NCBI RefSeq assembly: GCF_007746075.1
Contig: NZ_CP036339.1
Location: forward strand, 558,001 to 622,000
Length of the DNA: 64,000 bases
From: Lacipirellula limnantheis
GTDB lineage: Bacteria; Planctomycetota; Planctomycetia; Pirellulales; Lacipirellulaceae
Direction of reading: 5' to 3'
Both the position numbers and the translations under genes were made by a program. This document shows, piece after piece, positions 39,530 to 47,593 of this stretch. Every line of letters starts with the position of its first letter. Positions within the stretch are counted from its first letter, which is position 1. A model generated the notes under the pieces. It ran no database searches and was not told the DNA's origin. It saw only the letters and a list, made by a program, of their open reading frames with translations.

Positions 39530-39601
39530 TGCAGGGTATCGTTGAATACCTCAATCTGAAAACCATTGCACCGACAGTCCAATTCAAAATTGGGTTCCGT
39601 T

Positions 39602-39955
39602 ATGAAAGCACACGCTCTCCAAGTTGCCTTGCTGCTGGTCTCCGCCTCGACGACCGGATGTCAGTGGAATAAATCGATGACACGGCGGAGCGATCTATCT
39701 GCGATTGCTACGCCAGCGGCGAATGAATCAGGCGGAACGACGAGTGCAGAAAACGGACTCGCATCGGCCAATCTCAACGATTCCGCCATCCAGTCTGCTT
39801 CGAAACGAATTGACGGTTCCGTCGCCATGACGCTGAACGGCGAAGTACCGCTGGATCAATACAATTCCGGAAGTCGCAATGCAGCGAACCACCCAACACG
39901 CGCGAAGGTTGTTCCTTCATCCTCGAATGCCTGTGCTAGCGGGTGTTCGCACTAA
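39602..39955 (+). CDS. Small lipoprotein of unknown function
   Basis: 117 aa from ATG 39602. Signal with lipobox TTGC (lipid on about C20), then WNKSMTRRSDL and a Ser/Asn/Ala-rich chain that ends CASGCSH. It lies between the second permease and the TolC-type gene. The terminal CxxxCxH may bind metal. No family is recognised. Confidence 0.6.
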   Translation: MKAHALQVALLLVSASTTGCQWNKSMTRRSDLSAIATPAANESGGTTSAENGLASANLNDSAIQSASKRIDGSVAMTLNGEVPLDQYNSGSRNAANHPTRAKVVPSSSNACASGCSH

Positions 39956-40025
39956 ATTAAGAGCGTCTGCGGCAGCATGACCGCTGCCAGTCGCTTTAAA
40001 TCGCCCAGGGAAAGGAATCCCGGCC

Positions 40026-41513
40026 ATGAATCGAATTGCTCGCAACAGTCTCGGTCGCCACTTGAGGTCGCCCTCACGCATGACGTCGCCGCTCAACCGC
40101 ACAGGGATTGCAAAGACGCTGCGCACCATCTTGTGGTGTGCGAGCGTCATCGGCGTCGGCGTCAACGTACAGGCGGGCGATGACATCGGATTGCGGATGG
40201 CTGATTCGGTAATTCCAGAGCGAGAGCAGGTTCCGGTGCCCCTGCCAGACACGGGAGAAACGTGTGGCTTGACGCTGGAACAACTTGAGCAGATGGCGCT
40301 GTCGTCAAATCCATCGCTCCAGCGGGCGGCCGCCCTGGTCGGCGCCGCTCAGGGCAATTGGGTGCAAGTAGGACTCGCGCCCAATCCGAGTGTCGGGTAC
40401 GAAGGCCAACAACTTGGCAGCGGGGGATTGGCGGAACAGCATGGAGTGTTGTTCAGTCAGGAAATTGTGCGCGGCGGCAAACTCCAGCTGAATCGCGCCG
40501 TTGCGGGCACTGAGAGAATGCGGCTGGAGCAGGAACTTGGGGCGCAGCAGCAACGCGTCTTGACCGACGTGAGAGTCGCTTTCTACGAAGTCCTGCTCGC
40601 GCAGCGTCAAATTGACCTGACGGAAAATTTGATTCGCATTAGTAGCGAGGGCTCTCACGCCGTCGACGCCCTGTACCGAGCGAAAGAAGTGGGACGTGCG
40701 GACGTACTGCAAGCCCAACTCGAAATTGAGAATGCCCAGATACTTGCCCAGAACGCTCGCAATCGATACGAGTCGGCGTGGCAAAGTCTATCAGCCGTGA
40801 TTGGCAATCCCATGATCGCCCGTCAAGAATTGCTGGGAGACGCCGCGGCGCCGCCGCGAGAGTTTGACTTTGATCAGGCGCTTGGTCGGCTCTTAGCCCT
40901 CAGTCCGGAAATGGCAGCGGCGTCGATGTCCGTCGAGCGCGCCAGGGCCGCGATCGAGCGCGAGCGCGTCGAACCAATTCCGAATGTGACCGTGCAAGGA
41001 TTGGTGAACTGGCAAGATAATGGAATTGGCGGCAAGCCTGATGGCGGCCTCGCGGTGAGCATTCCCATTCCGGTTTTCAATCGCAACCAGGGAGGCGTGG
41101 CTAGGGCGCAGCAGGAGTTAGTGGCTGCAAGTCGAGCGGTGACTCAATTGGAGCTGGACTTACAGAATCGCTTGGCTCCGACTTTCGAACGCTACGCGAA
41201 CGCGCGAAATCAGGTGACGCGGTATCGAGACGTCATCCTTCCTGCTGCCGAAGAATCGCTAAGCTTGACTAGAAAGACATACACCGCCGGCGAAGCGAGT
41301 TACAATTCGCTGCTGATCGCTCAACGAACGTATTCGCAAACGCAGCTGGGGTACCTGGATGCCGTTCGATCACTACGCATTGCCGAAGTACAGATTGATG
41401 GTTTGCTGCTGTCGGGCAGCTTAGAGAGTTCGCCGAGCGGAGCGTCAAATCCGGCGATCAATGCAGGGATCCAGACCGAACCGGTGGGCGCGATCGGACT
41501 TGTGCCCCAGTAA
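40026..41513 (+). CDS. czcC: Outer-membrane efflux channel (TolC family, CusC/CzcC-like)
   Basis: 495 aa. After a signal region (about 1-50), two OEP repeats are visible: LTLEQLEQMALSSNPSLQRA, VRVAFYEVLLAQRQIDLTEN and ARNRYESAWQSLSAVIGNP in the first; LLALSPEMAAASMSVERARA, GGLAVSIPIPVFNRNQGGVA and YTAGEASYNSLLIAQRTYSQ in the second. These are marks of heavy-metal OEP channels. The start has AAGGA nine bases upstream. It is the only such channel in the window and may serve both RND pumps and the ABC exporter. Confidence 0.92.
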   Translation: MNRIARNSLGRHLRSPSRMTSPLNRTGIAKTLRTILWCASVIGVGVNVQAGDDIGLRMADSVIPEREQVPVPLPDTGETCGLTLEQLEQMALSSNPSLQRAAALVGAAQGNWVQVGLAPNPSVGYEGQQLGSGGLAEQHGVLFSQEIVRGGKLQLNRAVAGTERMRLEQELGAQQQRVLTDVRVAFYEVLLAQRQIDLTENLIRISSEGSHAVDALYRAKEVGRADVLQAQLEIENAQILAQNARNRYESAWQSLSAVIGNPMIARQELLGDAAAPPREFDFDQALGRLLALSPEMAAASMSVERARAAIERERVEPIPNVTVQGLVNWQDNGIGGKPDGGLAVSIPIPVFNRNQGGVARAQQELVAASRAVTQLELDLQNRLAPTFERYANARNQVTRYRDVILPAAEESLSLTRKTYTAGEASYNSLLIAQRTYSQTQLGYLDAVRSLRIAEVQIDGLLLSGSLESSPSGASNPAINAGIQTEPVGAIGLVPQ

Positions 41514-41592
41514 TCCGCCCCCTATCGCGGCCTCAACAATAAATAGATAGAATACCTGTCCTACCGAACGAACCTGACTCCGTCATTTACGC

Positions 41593-42042
41593 ATGAGACT
41601 TAGCGTCGCGACACTCACCGCCTTTTGCTTGGTCATTCACGCCATCTTCGGATGCTGCGCGAACCATGCTGAGTGCTGCCAGTCGTCGGAATGCAGCGTT
41701 AATCACAGCTTCGACGAGGCCGCGGTCGAAAGCGCTCACTCGTGCGGCTCTCACGCGAAGGCCGCATCGCAGGGACCAGACGATACGCCAACGGATCCCG
41801 CGGGGCACTCGTCTGAACCCAGTAAGCAGCAGTGCTCTCACGACCATTGCCAATGGCTGGTCAACAAGGATTGCGCCGCCAGTCTCGTGCTTAGCTTGGA
41901 GTTCCTGGCATTCGTGAGTTGCCGCTCCGAGCACCTAGTTGATCCGTCCGCACCTGTTGTTGACCGGGCCGCGGTTCGCACACGCCGCGCGTCAACGGCG
42001 CCACTGCGCCTCTATCTCGACCTGGGCGTGCTCCAGGTGTAG
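41593..42042 (+). CDS. Small Cys/His-rich secreted protein in CzcCBA cluster
   Basis: 149 aa. A signal-like start (MRLSVATLTAFCLVIHAIFG) is followed by CCANHAECCQSSECSVNH, HSCGSHA and CSHDHCQW. It ends STAPLRLYLDLGVLQV. Similar small proteins with a Leu-rich end lie beside RND genes at 24468 here. Likely a periplasmic Zn/Cu-binding protein. It sits between the channel and adaptor genes. Confidence 0.6.
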   Translation: MRLSVATLTAFCLVIHAIFGCCANHAECCQSSECSVNHSFDEAAVESAHSCGSHAKAASQGPDDTPTDPAGHSSEPSKQQCSHDHCQWLVNKDCAASLVLSLEFLAFVSCRSEHLVDPSAPVVDRAAVRTRRASTAPLRLYLDLGVLQV

Positions 42043-42203
42043 TCGGACGCTCTCTTGTCCGACGAATTCGCGCTAACGCTTGCTAAGCGTGCTCACTCTG
42101 CCGCGCTATCGATTGAATCGACGTCGCCCCTCGCGGCAATTTCTCTGGTTAGTACTCACGTCTGTTCCGTCGGGAGAGGTCCTCCCTACACTGAGGTCGT
42201 TCT

Positions 42204-43607
42204 ATGGAAAAAGTGCCTGGACCCGCGCAGGGCGTTACCGGTCGCCGAGCGTATCGCTTAGCAATCGCGGCGTTGGTCATCGTCGCCATTGCCACTGGCG
42301 CTTGGATTACTCGAAGTCATTGGATGGGATTGTTTCAGGACGCATCGAGTGGCGGAGAAGCGGAATCCGCAGCCCACAGCGACGAGGCGGAACACGCCCA
42401 CGCGCACGGCGCAGCGTCCGCAAATGCAATTACTTTGAGCGACCGTGGCCTTAAAAACATTGGTTTCGTACCCGTCACTGTCGCGCTCCAATCGTTCGAA
42501 CGAACCGAAAGCATACCGGCCATTGTGGTGGAACAGCCGGGGCGAACTCAGATCCAGCTTTCGTCGCCGTTTGGAGGCGTTCTTGCCAAGGTGTTCGTCG
42601 TGCAGGGCGAGGCCATCGAACCAGGCAGTCCGATGTTCGAAGTGCGACTGACCCACGAAGAGTTGGTGAATTCTCAACAGGAATTCTTGAAGACGGCGGA
42701 GAACTTAGAGATCGTCGACCGTGAGATTGCACGTTTGGAGGCGTTGAGCGAAGGGGTCGTGGCTGGCAAGCGGATTCTTGAACAGCAGTACGAAAGGCAA
42801 AAGCTAGAAGTCTCGCTGCGGTCAGCGGAGCAGGCGCTGCTGCTGCATGGGCTGACTAGCGAGCAGGTGCAAGACATTCTGAAGACGCGGCAACTGCTGC
42901 AAAGCGTTACTGTCTTCGCACCGAGTCATTCTCATGCGAGCGGTAATTGCCCTGAGAACCACGCCTTTCACGTGCAACGGCTTCCTGTCTCGCCCGGTCA
43001 GCAAGTGGACGCTAGCCAGGAGCTCGCGGTGTTGGCAGACCACTGCGAACTTTACCTGGAAGGACGGGCTTTCGAAGACGACGCGAAACAACTTCGCAAC
43101 GCGGCACGCGAAGGTTGGACGATCTCCGCGTCCCTGCTGACCGGCGACAAAGACGCAGCGACGATCGACAACCTGAAACTATTGTATTTAGGCGACACAA
43201 TCGATCCGGAGACGCGCGCGTTTCGTTTCTATCTCCAGCTTCCCAATGAAATGGTCTTGGATCAGAAAACGCCGGAGGGGAGGCGGTTTATTGATTGGGA
43301 ATTCAAGCCAGGACAACGCTTTGAATTGCATGTGCCGATCGAAAAGCTAACGGAACGCATCGTAGCGCCAATCGAAGCCGTTGTCGAAGAGGGCGCTGAG
43401 TTCTACATCTACCGGCAGAACGGCAAGAACTTTGACCGTGTCCCCGTTCACGTCGAGTATCGCGACAACAAATCAGCCGTCATCGCCAATGACGGGGCCC
43501 TTTTTCCGGGTGACGTCATTGCCGGTCGCGGCGCGTACCAGATGCATCTCGCACTCAAGAACAAGTCTGGCGGCGGAGTTGATCCGCACGCTGGGCATAA
43601 TCACTAA
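42204..43607 (+). CDS. czcB: RND membrane-fusion adaptor (CzcB/CusB-like)
   Basis: 467 aa. One N-terminal membrane segment (about 16-34), His-rich HSDEAEHAHAHGA (about 57-69), adaptor parts SPFGGVLAKVFVVQGEAIEP, a helical hairpin (about 150-235), FHVQRLPVSPGQQVDASQEL, and barrel and C-terminal parts. A His-rich tail HAGHNH closes the chain. His clusters suit Zn, Co or Ni as well as Cu. GAGG lies nine bases before the start. The RND pump gene follows after 24 bases. Confidence 0.9.
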   Translation: MEKVPGPAQGVTGRRAYRLAIAALVIVAIATGAWITRSHWMGLFQDASSGGEAESAAHSDEAEHAHAHGAASANAITLSDRGLKNIGFVPVTVALQSFERTESIPAIVVEQPGRTQIQLSSPFGGVLAKVFVVQGEAIEPGSPMFEVRLTHEELVNSQQEFLKTAENLEIVDREIARLEALSEGVVAGKRILEQQYERQKLEVSLRSAEQALLLHGLTSEQVQDILKTRQLLQSVTVFAPSHSHASGNCPENHAFHVQRLPVSPGQQVDASQELAVLADHCELYLEGRAFEDDAKQLRNAAREGWTISASLLTGDKDAATIDNLKLLYLGDTIDPETRAFRFYLQLPNEMVLDQKTPEGRRFIDWEFKPGQRFELHVPIEKLTERIVAPIEAVVEEGAEFYIYRQNGKNFDRVPVHVEYRDNKSAVIANDGALFPGDVIAGRGAYQMHLALKNKSGGGVDPHAGHNH

Positions 43608-43631
43608 CCGGCCGAGAAAGGACATCCGGCC

Positions 43632-46600
43632 ATGCTGAATGCCATCATTCGATTTTCGCTGCGGAATCGCCTCCTGGTGATCGCCGTTTCCATTTTCCTG
43701 GTGATCTACGGGAGTTGGCAGGCGTATCGTCTGCCGATCGACGTTTTTCCGGACCTCAATCGTCCGCGCGTGACGATCATGACCGAAGCGCCAGGTATGG
43801 CGCCTGAAGAAGTCGAAACCCTCATTACGTTTCCATTGGAAACGGCGCTCAACGGAGCGACGGGCGTCGAAGACGTGCGGAGCACTTCCGGTATTGGACT
43901 ATCCGTCGTGTACGTCGAGTTCGGCTGGGGCACCGATATTTTCAACGATCGCCAGATAGTCAACGAGCGACTGGCGCTCGTCGCCAGCCAAATGCCCGAC
44001 GGGGTTAAACCGCAACTCGCGCCAATTTCTTCGATCATGGGGCAAATCCAGATCGTGGGAATGTACAGCGAGGGCGGCAAAACATCGCCCATGGAGCTAC
44101 GCACGCTCGCCGATTGGGTCGTGCGTCAGCGGCTGCTGACAATTCCTGGCGTATCACAAATCATCGTGATGGGAGGCGAGCGTAAGCAGTTTCAAGTTCT
44201 CGTCGACCCGAATGAACTCGTGCGGTACGGCGTAACGCTCCATCAAGTGGAAACAGCGCTGCTGGAGAGCAATCAGAACACCGCAGGCGGGTATCTCGAT
44301 CAGCAAGGTCCGAACGAATACTTGGTTCGTTCGCTTGGCCGCATCAAATCTATTGAAGAAATCAGCGGGATCGTCATCACTTACCGCGACGGTCAATCGG
44401 TGCGATTGTCGCAAGTGGCTCGCATCATTGAAGGACCGCAGGTCAAACGGGGCGATAGCTCTGCGTTCGCCCGCACGGCGGAAGGAGAATTTGATGGCGG
44501 CCCGGCAGTGGTATTGACCATCAATAAGCAGCCAAGCGCCGACACGCGCGAAGTGACCGACAACGTGTTGAAGGCGCTGGAAGAGTTGAAAGTCTCGCTC
44601 CCTCCCGACGTACGCATCCTGCCCGCGCTCTATCAACAGAAAACATTCATCGATTTAGCGATTGCCAATGTCATCGAAGCGCTTCGCGACGGCGGCATCT
44701 TGGTCGTGATCATTCTCATTCTGTTCCTGATGAACTTGAGAACTACGTTCATCACGCTAACGGCAATTCCGCTGTCGCTTGTGATGACGGCGCTTATCTT
44801 CAAATGGTTCGGCTTTTCGATCAATACGATGACGCTCGGCGGCCTGGCGGTGGCGGTCGGGGAGCTAGTGGATGATGCCATCGTCGACGTGGAGAACATC
44901 TTTCGACGCCTGCGAGAGAATCGACAAAGCCCTAATCCCAAGGATCCCTTGCAGGTCGTTTATGAAGCCAGCACTGAGGTCCGAAATTCCATCGTGTTCA
45001 GTACGATGATCGTCGTACTCGTCTTCATTCCGCTGTTCGCCTTGTCTGGCATGGAAGGGCAACTGTTTCGGCCGCTCGGCGTGGCCTACATCGTGTCGAT
45101 TCTGGCCTCGCTTTTCGTATCGCTCACAGTGACGCCCGTGCTGTCGTACTGGCTCCTTGGGCATGCTCGGTTGATGGAGCACGGCGAGGATGGCTTCGTA
45201 CTGCGAGGACTCAAAGGGCTAGCCTCGCTGGTTATTCGATTCAGCCTGCGTTTTCCCAAGCCCGTCCTGCTGGTAACGGTCGCCGCAGTGGTTGTCGCAT
45301 TTATCGCGCTCACGCGTTTGGATCGCGACTTTCTTCCGCCGTTCAATGAGGGGGCGATGCAGGTAAACGTCCTGCTGCCGCCGGGGACGTCGCTGGCAAA
45401 GTCCAATGAAGTCGCCGCGAAAGTGGAGGAGCGTTTACGCGGAGTCAACGACGTGGAGGCATTCGTAAGAAAGACTGGCCGCGCCGAACTAGATGAACAT
45501 GCGGAAGGAGTGGGGGTCACAGAGTTCATCGCCACAATCAAGGAAGACACGGAACGTTCACGCGAAGAAGTCATTGATGAAATCAGCGAAGCGCTCGCAG
45601 ATATTCCAGGCATCGTAACTGCCGTGGAACAACCGCTCGCGCACTTGATCTCGCATATGCTGTCCGGAGTGAAAGCTCAAGTTGCGATCAAGCTATATGG
45701 CGACGATCTCGACGTCCTGCGCCGTGAAGCGGAGCAGATGAAATCCGCTATTGCGCAAGTTCCCGGCGTGCGGGATCTTCAAATCGAGCAGCAAGTCATC
45801 ATCCCTCAACTGCGCATCGAAGCCGACGGACACAAACTCGAGCAGTTCGGATTGCGGCGCTTGGCCGTCAACGAGTTCGTCGAGACGGCGATGCAGGGCA
45901 AGGTCGTTTCGTCGGTGCTTGACGGTCAGCGAACGTTTGACTTGTTAGTTCGATTGGACGATCGCTATCGAGAAGATATCGAAGCGCTGAAACGACTCGC
46001 CATCGATACGCCGGGCGGCGGCGCCGTGAAGCTTGAAGACGTTGCCAACATTTACATGTCGGGAGGGCCGAACACAGTCAATCGCGAGCAGGTGAGACGG
46101 CGTATCGTCGTCCAGTGCAATGTCAGCGGCCGGGGACTCGTCGACGTCGTCGAAGAGATTAAGGATCGATTGGCTCCCATCGAGAAAGCCTTACCGACCG
46201 GCTACTTCACCGAATACAGCGGGCAATTTGAAAGCGAACAGTCAGCCTCGCGCACGATCTCCGTGCTGTTCGTGGCGTCGCTGATTGGCATCTTCTTGGT
46301 GCTCTTCACGATGTTTCGCTCGGTGAATCTGTCGTTGCAGGTGATGGCTGCCTTGCCGATGGCGTTCATCGGCGCGGTGGCGGCGCTGGCGATCACCAAT
46401 CAGACGCTCACCGTCGCGGCGATGGTGGGCTTCATCGCCCTTGTCGGCGTTGCGTCTCGAAACGGCATTCTTTTGCTCAATCACTACTTGCATCTAGTGA
46501 AGTATGAAGGCGAGGGCTGGACGAAGGAGATGATCTTGCGCGGAGGTCTGGAAAGATTGGCTCCGGTCCTGATGACGGCGCTCACCGCCGGTATCGCTCT

Positions 46601-46808
46601 CATCCCGCTAACGCTAGCGGCGGGGGAACCCGGCAAAGAAATTCTCTATCCAGTCGCCACGGTCATTGTGGGCGGGCTCATCAGCTCGACCCTGCTCGAC
46701 TTCTTCGTTCATCCGGCGTTGTTCTGGACGCTGGGACTGAAAAGCGCTCGGCATGTCGTCGAAGACGATCAGCGGCAAGTCACGCTTGTTGCGCATGAAG
46801 AGAGCTAA
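43632..46808 (+). CDS. czcA: RND efflux pump (CzcA/CusA, heavy-metal type)
   Basis: 1,058 aa. The start MLNAIIRFSLRNRLLVIAVS and PIDVFPDLNRPRVTIMTEAPG parallels the other pump at 25057-28464. GELVDDAIVDVENIFRR in the fourth membrane segment carries the acidic proton-relay residues. Usual length for the family. GAAAGGA lies eight bases before the start. Together with the adaptor and the channel it forms a CzcCBA-type system; the Zn/Cd-type ATPase downstream favours Zn, Cd or Co as substrates. Confidence 0.93.
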   Translation: MLNAIIRFSLRNRLLVIAVSIFLVIYGSWQAYRLPIDVFPDLNRPRVTIMTEAPGMAPEEVETLITFPLETALNGATGVEDVRSTSGIGLSVVYVEFGWGTDIFNDRQIVNERLALVASQMPDGVKPQLAPISSIMGQIQIVGMYSEGGKTSPMELRTLADWVVRQRLLTIPGVSQIIVMGGERKQFQVLVDPNELVRYGVTLHQVETALLESNQNTAGGYLDQQGPNEYLVRSLGRIKSIEEISGIVITYRDGQSVRLSQVARIIEGPQVKRGDSSAFARTAEGEFDGGPAVVLTINKQPSADTREVTDNVLKALEELKVSLPPDVRILPALYQQKTFIDLAIANVIEALRDGGILVVIILILFLMNLRTTFITLTAIPLSLVMTALIFKWFGFSINTMTLGGLAVAVGELVDDAIVDVENIFRRLRENRQSPNPKDPLQVVYEASTEVRNSIVFSTMIVVLVFIPLFALSGMEGQLFRPLGVAYIVSILASLFVSLTVTPVLSYWLLGHARLMEHGEDGFVLRGLKGLASLVIRFSLRFPKPVLLVTVAAVVVAFIALTRLDRDFLPPFNEGAMQVNVLLPPGTSLAKSNEVAAKVEERLRGVNDVEAFVRKTGRAELDEHAEGVGVTEFIATIKEDTERSREEVIDEISEALADIPGIVTAVEQPLAHLISHMLSGVKAQVAIKLYGDDLDVLRREAEQMKSAIAQVPGVRDLQIEQQVIIPQLRIEADGHKLEQFGLRRLAVNEFVETAMQGKVVSSVLDGQRTFDLLVRLDDRYREDIEALKRLAIDTPGGGAVKLEDVANIYMSGGPNTVNREQVRRRIVVQCNVSGRGLVDVVEEIKDRLAPIEKALPTGYFTEYSGQFESEQSASRTISVLFVASLIGIFLVLFTMFRSVNLSLQVMAALPMAFIGAVAALAITNQTLTVAAMVGFIALVGVASRNGILLLNHYLHLVKYEGEGWTKEMILRGGLERLAPVLMTALTAGIALIPLTLAAGEPGKEILYPVATVIVGGLISSTLLDFFVHPALFWTLGLKSARHVVEDDQRQVTLVAHEES

Positions 46809-46875
46809 GAGACCGACCATCCGTCAGCAACCACAAGTTATCTGTCTACCTATTCCAATACTAGGAGGAGTGAAA

Positions 46876-47391
46876 GTGTTCAAGTCATTCTGTTGCACAT
46901 TGCCGACACTGTTCGTCGTGAGTCTGATCATGATCGGATGTAGCGACAAATCCCCCACGCCGACCGCGGAGAAGGGGCATGAAGAAGCCGGACACGAAGA
47001 CCATGCTCACGAGCACGCTACCGTCGGGCCGCACGGCGGCGACATCGTCGAGCTTGGGAGCGAAGAGTATCACGCAGAAATCGTTCACGAAGGAGAAGCG
47101 ACGGTCTACATACTGGATAGTTCGGCGAAGGCCCCCGTGGCCATCGACGCGGCCGACGTCACCATCAATATCACTCACGATGGCAAAGCAGAGCAGTTCA
47201 AGCTGGTTGCGAAGCCTGCGGCCAGCGACGGAGCGGGCAAATCGTCGCAATTTTCGTTGGCTGATAAGGAACTGATTGCAGATTTGTCAGAGGGCCACGC
47301 TGAGGTCCAACTCGTGGTCACGATTAACGGCAAGCAGTATCGAGGAACGCTGGAGCACGACCACGAGGAAGGCGCCGAACACGCCCACTAA
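46876..47391 (+). CDS. His-rich lipoprotein of the metal-efflux cluster
   Basis: 171 aa. I chose GTG 46876 because AGGAGG lies seven bases upstream; longer frames overlap the RND gene. Lipobox MIGC near residue 19. HEEAGHEDHAHEHA is followed by GPHGGDIVELGSEEYHAEIV, a domain also found in the lipoprotein at 23426-24316. It ends HDHEEGAEHAH. It probably binds metal in the periplasm. Sixty-eight bases separate it from the pump gene. Confidence 0.8.
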   Translation: MFKSFCCTLPTLFVVSLIMIGCSDKSPTPTAEKGHEEAGHEDHAHEHATVGPHGGDIVELGSEEYHAEIVHEGEATVYILDSSAKAPVAIDAADVTINITHDGKAEQFKLVAKPAASDGAGKSSQFSLADKELIADLSEGHAEVQLVVTINGKQYRGTLEHDHEEGAEHAH

Positions 47392-47438
47392 CAATGACAA
47401 TCGACCAGCCGAAGCGCTGAGCATCTAAACCCTGCGTG

Positions 47439-47465
47439 GCCGTTCACCTGTCCAGGATGAACGGC
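47439..47465 (+). terminator. Hairpin after the CzcCBA/lipoprotein cluster
   Basis: GCCGTTCA at 47439 pairs with TGAACGGC at 47458 around an 11-base loop. Outer CTGCG/CGCAG bases may extend the stem. No strong T tract follows, so it may be an attenuator or processing site before the P-type ATPase gene. Confidence 0.45.
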
Positions 47466-47593
47466 GCGCAGTATCTATCCTTCAGTGGTCGAGCGCAGCT
47501 TAGTCGTGATGCGGCCAGTAGTAGTGTGTATATCTATGTCAGCGCGACTTCAGTGAGTCGCAGCTTCTTAGGCCGTGCGCGAGAAAACTGAAT

